DNA of 18,727 bases. Source: Gallionellaceae bacterium. GTDB taxonomy: Bacteria; Pseudomonadota; Gammaproteobacteria; Burkholderiales; Gallionellaceae. The DNA is taken from contig JAUSKS010000321.1 in assembly GCA_030646595.1 (NCBI GenBank), positions 1-18,727 on the forward strand, given 5' to 3'. The notes below the pieces were generated by a model, which made no database searches, was not told the origin of the DNA, and saw only the letters and a list, made by a program, of their open reading frames with translations. The position numbers were made by a program, and so were the translations under genes. This document shows positions 15,848 through 18,727 of the stretch, piece after piece. The stretch's first letter is position 1, and every line of letters starts with the position of its first letter.

Positions 15848-16987
15848 ATGAAGGTCTGCGTATTATCCCTGCTGGCTATGCTATTACCCTTGTTGGCCCA
15901 GGCTCAACAAATTTCCGCTACGTCCGAGCCGGTGCTAGCGGCCAAATCCTATGTCTTGTATGACTACAGCAGCAATCAGATTCTAGTCGAGCATAATGGC
16001 GAAGAACGCATGGAGCCTGCCTCGCTGACCAAGCTGATGACGGCGTATCTGACCTTTAATGCGCTCAAGCTGAACCAGCTTGCGCTGGCCCAGTCCACCT
16101 TTCCTACAGAAGAGGCGTTGCGCGCTCAAGGGCAGGAATTGCGCATGTTTCTGGACCCCAGCAAGTCGGTCACCATAGGTGAGCTACTGCGCGGCCTCAT
16201 GGTGCAATCAGGCAACGATGCGGCGCGCGTGCTGGCCACGGTTGTTGCGGGCAATGAGGCTGATTTTGCTGAATTGATGAACAAGGAAGCACAGCGCTTG
16301 AACATGAAAAATACGCATTTCGTCAACGCCACCGGTGTGCCACATGCACAACACTACAGCACTGCCCGTGATCTGGTATTGCTGGCCACGGCTATCGTGC
16401 GTGATTTTCCTGAACACTATGCGCTCTATGGTATGCGTATCTACCAGTACAATAATGTCAGCCAGTCCAACCGCAACCGGCTGCTGTGGATGGACCCTTT
16501 TGTAGATGGCATGGGAACGGGATACAGTGAGCGTACAGGTTTTAGCTTGGTAGCTTCGGCCCAGCGTGACCAGCGCCGGCTAATTTCAGTGGTGCTGGGT
16601 GCGCCATCAGATAATCTGCGCGCTACCGAAAGCCAGAAATTACTGAATTATGGTTTCCAGAATTTTGAAGCGAGACGTTTGTACCAGAAGAATCAAGCGG
16701 TGGCCAGCATACGCTTGTGGAAAGGAACGGAGAATAAAGTGCCCGTGGGCTTCCGCAATGATCTGCTCCTGACTATTCCGAAAGGACAAATGGCCCAATT
16801 GAAAGCCACCATGGAAACACAACAGCCGCTGTTCGCCCCCATTAGTGGCGGACAAAAAATCAGTGTGCTGAAGCTGAACCTCAACGGCAAGCCTTATGCC
16901 GAGTTTCCGCTAGTGGCGCTGGATGCTGTGCCACTGGCTAATGTGTTTTCCCGTGGATGGGATAGCATACGTTTGCTTTTTCAATAA
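15848..16987 (+). CDS. dacC: PBP5/6-type D-alanyl-D-alanine carboxypeptidase, altered KTG motif
   Basis: This class of periplasmic enzyme trims the terminal D-Ala from peptidoglycan pentapeptides. The 379-aa protein has a signal peptide (1-19, LLAQA|QQIS) and peptidase S11 motifs: nucleophile Ser59 and Lys62 in ASLTKLM, and SGN at 121-123. The third motif, KTG in the family, reads GTG here (223-225, in VDGMGTGYS; codons at 16514-16522), so the conserved lysine is missing. The rest of the domain (FSLVASA, RLISVVLGA) and the C-terminal PBP5 beta domain (about 265-360) look normal, and the C-terminus could be a membrane-binding helix. The start is ATG 15848; a TTG four codons upstream is possible. 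It leads an operon with dat, ybeD and lipB. It may be a weak or specialised enzyme. Confidence 0.9.
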   Translation: MKVCVLSLLAMLLPLLAQAQQISATSEPVLAAKSYVLYDYSSNQILVEHNGEERMEPASLTKLMTAYLTFNALKLNQLALAQSTFPTEEALRAQGQELRMFLDPSKSVTIGELLRGLMVQSGNDAARVLATVVAGNEADFAELMNKEAQRLNMKNTHFVNATGVPHAQHYSTARDLVLLATAIVRDFPEHYALYGMRIYQYNNVSQSNRNRLLWMDPFVDGMGTGYSERTGFSLVASAQRDQRRLISVVLGAPSDNLRATESQKLLNYGFQNFEARRLYQKNQAVASIRLWKGTENKVPVGFRNDLLLTIPKGQMAQLKATMETQQPLFAPISGGQKISVLKLNLNGKPYAEFPLVALDAVPLANVFSRGWDSIRLLFQ

Positions 16988-17018
16988 TGCCCCCATTTAC
17001 CATCATATAAGGAATGCT

Positions 17019-17873
17019 ATGACTGTTTATCTGAACGGGCAATTTATGCCCATAACAGAAGCCAGAATTCCGGTGCTGGATCGCGGTTTCATTTTTGGCG
17101 ATGGGGTATATGAAGTAATTCCAGTGTATTCACGCCGTCCTTTTCGGCTGCTGGATCATCTCAAGCGTTTACAACATAGCCTGGATGGTATACGTCTGCA
17201 AAATCCGCATAGTGATGCAGAGTGGGCGCAGCTTATTCAGGAACTGGTTACGCGCAACGAAGCAGAGGACCAATACCTGTATCTGCACATTACGCGCGGC
17301 GTGGCCAAACGCGATCATGCATTCCCCAAAAATGCTGTCCCCACTATATTCATGATGAGTAACCCGCTGCTCACGCCACCTGCTGCCTTGCTGGCCAGCG
17401 GGGTAAGTGCAGTCAGCGCGGTGGATAATCGCTGGCTACGCTGTGATATCAAGGCCATTGCGTTGCTGCCCAATGTGTTGTTGCGCCAGATTGCAGTAGA
17501 TGCGGGAGCGGCAGAAACCATTTTGATCCGCGATGACAGCTTTATGACCGAAGGGGCAGCCAGCAATATTTTCGTGGTGAAGAATGGTGTTTTACTGGCA
17601 CCCCCCAAAAATCATCTGATGCTGCCCGGTATTACTTATGATGTGGTGCTGGAAATTGCCCAGGCTGCGGGTATCCCGCAGGAGGTCCGTAAAATTGCGG
17701 CAAGCGAAGTATTTAATGCAGACGAGCTGCTACTCACCTCGTCCACCAAGGAAGTGCTGGCCATTACCACACTGGATGGTAAAGCCGTAGACAATGGCAA
17801 ACCTGGAAAAATGTTCATGCAGCTGCATCAGCTCTATCAAGACTACAAGCGCGACGTGATGCGGAAAACTTAA
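17019..17873 (+). CDS. dat: D-amino-acid (D-alanine) transaminase
   Basis: This PLP-dependent class IV aminotransferase makes D-glutamate or D-alanine by transamination between D-amino acids and 2-oxo acids. The 284-aa length fits the family (about 280 aa). The PLP lysine is Lys145 in RCDIKAIALLPNVLL, followed by MTEGAASNIF (Glu178) and the phosphate-binding SSTKE (241-245). The segment HITRGVAKRDHAFP (90-103) is typical of D-amino-acid transaminases rather than branched-chain ones. ATG 17019 is preceded by AAGGA at 6 nt; an upstream start at 16923 would lie inside dacC and is rejected. It follows the carboxypeptidase by 31 nt, linking it to D-alanine metabolism and the cell wall. Confidence 0.93.
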   Translation: MTVYLNGQFMPITEARIPVLDRGFIFGDGVYEVIPVYSRRPFRLLDHLKRLQHSLDGIRLQNPHSDAEWAQLIQELVTRNEAEDQYLYLHITRGVAKRDHAFPKNAVPTIFMMSNPLLTPPAALLASGVSAVSAVDNRWLRCDIKAIALLPNVLLRQIAVDAGAAETILIRDDSFMTEGAASNIFVVKNGVLLAPPKNHLMLPGITYDVVLEIAQAAGIPQEVRKIAASEVFNADELLLTSSTKEVLAITTLDGKAVDNGKPGKMFMQLHQLYQDYKRDVMRKT

Positions 17874-17876
17874 ACG

Positions 17877-18143
17877 ATGGCACTAGAAGAATCTCTGATT
17901 GAATACCCCTGTGATTTCCCGATCAAGATCATGGGAAAGTCACAGCCGGGTTTTGCGCAAGCGATAGTGGAAGTGGTGTTGCATCACGATCCTGTTTTCG
18001 ATCCTGCCAGCATGGAAATGCGCAGCAGCAAGGCAGCGCACTATCTCAGCCTGACTTGTACGGTGCGCGCCACTTCGCGGGAACAACTGGATGCGTTGTA
18101 TCAAGACCTGTGTGATCATCCCATGGTGGTGATGGTGTTATGA
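17877..18143 (+). CDS. ybeD: YbeD/DUF493 protein
   Basis: The 88-aa product matches E. coli YbeD (87 aa), a small ferredoxin-like-fold protein. [14 protein letters not shown] at 8-21 and the C-terminal HPMVVMVL are family features. Its function is unknown; it is nearly always found next to lipB, and a regulatory role in lipoate synthesis has been suggested from fold and context. It begins 3 nt after dat and its TGA overlaps the first possible lipB ATG by 4 nt (ATGA), so the three genes should be translated from one mRNA. Confidence 0.93.
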   Translation: MALEESLIEYPCDFPIKIMGKSQPGFAQAIVEVVLHHDPVFDPASMEMRSSKAAHYLSLTCTVRATSREQLDALYQDLCDHPMVVMVL

Positions 18144-18727
18144 GGAGCGAGGAGCGAGGAGCGAGGAGCGAGAATGGAGCGGGTTTGCATCCATATCCTC
18201 AATCCTCGATCCTCGATCCTGCCATTCACACTTTAGGCCTGGTCGAATATCAGGCGACCTGGGATGCGATGAAACAATTCACCAGCGCGCGCACCGTGGA
18301 AACCCGCGATGAAATCTGGTTGTTGCAACACCCGTCGGTTTATACGCAAGGCCTGGCGGGTAAGCCGGAGCATCTGCTGCAAGCGAGTGCTATTCCAGTC
18401 GTAAAAATAGACCGCGGTGGACAGCTTACCTATCATGGCCCCGGCCAGATTATTGCTTACCTGCTGCTGGACTTGCGCCGCTGGAAACTCAATGTGCGCC
18501 AACTGGTGCGGCTGATGGAGCAGTCCGTGATAAACTTGCTGGCACAATATGACGTAGCGGCACAAGGACGCGAGGCTGCGCCGGGTGTATATGTGGGAGA
18601 TGCAAAAATCGCCGCACTGGGCCTGAAAATCTGTAATGGTTATTGCTACCATGGCTTGGCGTTGAATGTGGATATGGATCTTTCCCCGTTCGAGAATATC
18701 AATCCCTGCGGCTTTGCCGGGCTACAG
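18140..18727 (+). CDS. lipB: Octanoyl-ACP:protein octanoyltransferase LipB (3' end outside window)
   Basis: LipB moves octanoyl from acyl carrier protein to lipoyl domains, the first step of lipoate synthesis. 196 codons are present and no stop is reached. Family motifs are intact: [13 protein letters not shown] (91-103), [15 protein letters not shown] with Lys156, [14 protein letters not shown], and catalytic Cys190 in NINPCG. The frame is open from ATG 18140, which overlaps the ybeD stop. This gives 31 residues before LGLVEY, while E. coli LipB has about 10. The extra part is encoded by 7-bp repeats. An in-frame TTG at 18185, with GGAG upstream, would give a normal N-terminus and may be the real start. 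Confidence 0.93.
   Translation, partial: MRSEERGARSENGAGLHPYPQSSILDPAIHTLGLVEYQATWDAMKQFTSARTVETRDEIWLLQHPSVYTQGLAGKPEHLLQASAIPVVKIDRGGQLTYHGPGQIIAYLLLDLRRWKLNVRQLVRLMEQSVINLLAQYDVAAQGREAAPGVYVGDAKIAALGLKICNGYCYHGLALNVDMDLSPFENINPCGFAGLQ
18142..18169. repeat. Heptamer array GAGGAGC x4 at the lipB start
   Basis: Four exact copies of GAGGAGC run in tandem, followed by GAG. The unit resembles a Shine-Dalgarno sequence, and being 7 bp long it changes reading frame with each copy gained or lost. It starts within the ybeD stop codon and lies in the first codons of the longer lipB reading. Confidence 0.9.
18195..18222. repeat. Second heptamer array ATCCTCG x4 (imperfect)
   Basis: ATCCTCA, ATCCTCG, ATCCTCG and ATCCTGC follow each other directly. 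On the complementary strand the unit is GAGGATC, one base different from the first array's GAGGAGC. The two arrays therefore form an imperfect inverted repeat with a mismatch in every 7 bp around a spacer of about 25 bp. Confidence 0.85.

Noticed and set aside
18174..18236. Short ORF starting MERVCIHIL between ybeD and the LipB core
   Set aside because: Only 20 codons, out of frame with lipB, and made of repeat sequence; could at most be a leader peptide.
18233..18652. Minus-strand ORF of 139 codons at the right end
   Set aside because: It is the complement of the conserved LipB coding sequence.
1..18727. CRISPR array, tRNA, insertion sequence or prophage genes
   Set aside because: No spaced direct repeats, cloverleaf sequences, transposase or integrase motifs were seen; the only tandem repeats are the heptamers near 18142-18222.

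Overview
The window looks like chromosomal core DNA of a betaproteobacterium, most likely of the Nitrosomonadales/Methylophilales type. The evidence is gene order and protein families: fmt-rsmB-DUF4390-ntrY-response regulator, lysM-dprA-smg-topA (Smg/DUF494), and dacC-dat-ybeD-lipB. No 16S rRNA or species marker is present, so the genus is not assigned. Family names come from motifs read by eye; no database search was run.

Left end (1-993): the 5' part of RNase P RNA (rnpB) runs off the left edge on the minus strand, with an extended -10 promoter. Upstream of it lies an exported beta-carbonic anhydrase, also on the minus strand.

First minus-strand operon (6731 down to 1094): fmt, rsmB, a DUF4390 exported protein, an NtrY-like sensor kinase and a short response regulator. 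The genes are packed with 1-nt gaps, short overlaps or directly abutting codons. It joins initiator-tRNA formylation and 16S rRNA methylation to a membrane two-component system whose regulator has a receiver and a Fis-type HTH but no AAA+ domain.

Middle (7022-13200): a small orphan LuxR/GerE-type HTH gene sits on the plus strand between fmt and def, two genes that are often adjacent. def (minus) is divergent from a plus-strand operon of a LysM protein, dprA, smg and topA. A strong 14-bp RNA hairpin precedes the LysM gene.

Accessory pair (13276-15056, minus): a RecF/SMC-like AAA ATPase and a DUF4276 Toprim-like protein overlap by 4 nt and sit between housekeeping genes. I read this as a candidate split OLD/PARIS-like defence module and as the best lead for an undescribed system.

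Right end (15249-18727): a periplasmic PCu(A)C copper chaperone (minus) is divergent from a plus-strand operon of a PBP5-like DD-carboxypeptidase (dacC-like), a D-amino-acid transaminase, YbeD and lipB. Two oddities stand out. The carboxypeptidase has GTG where the family has its KTG motif. The start of lipB contains two arrays of 7-bp repeats, which give it an abnormally long N-terminus. lipB runs off the right edge.
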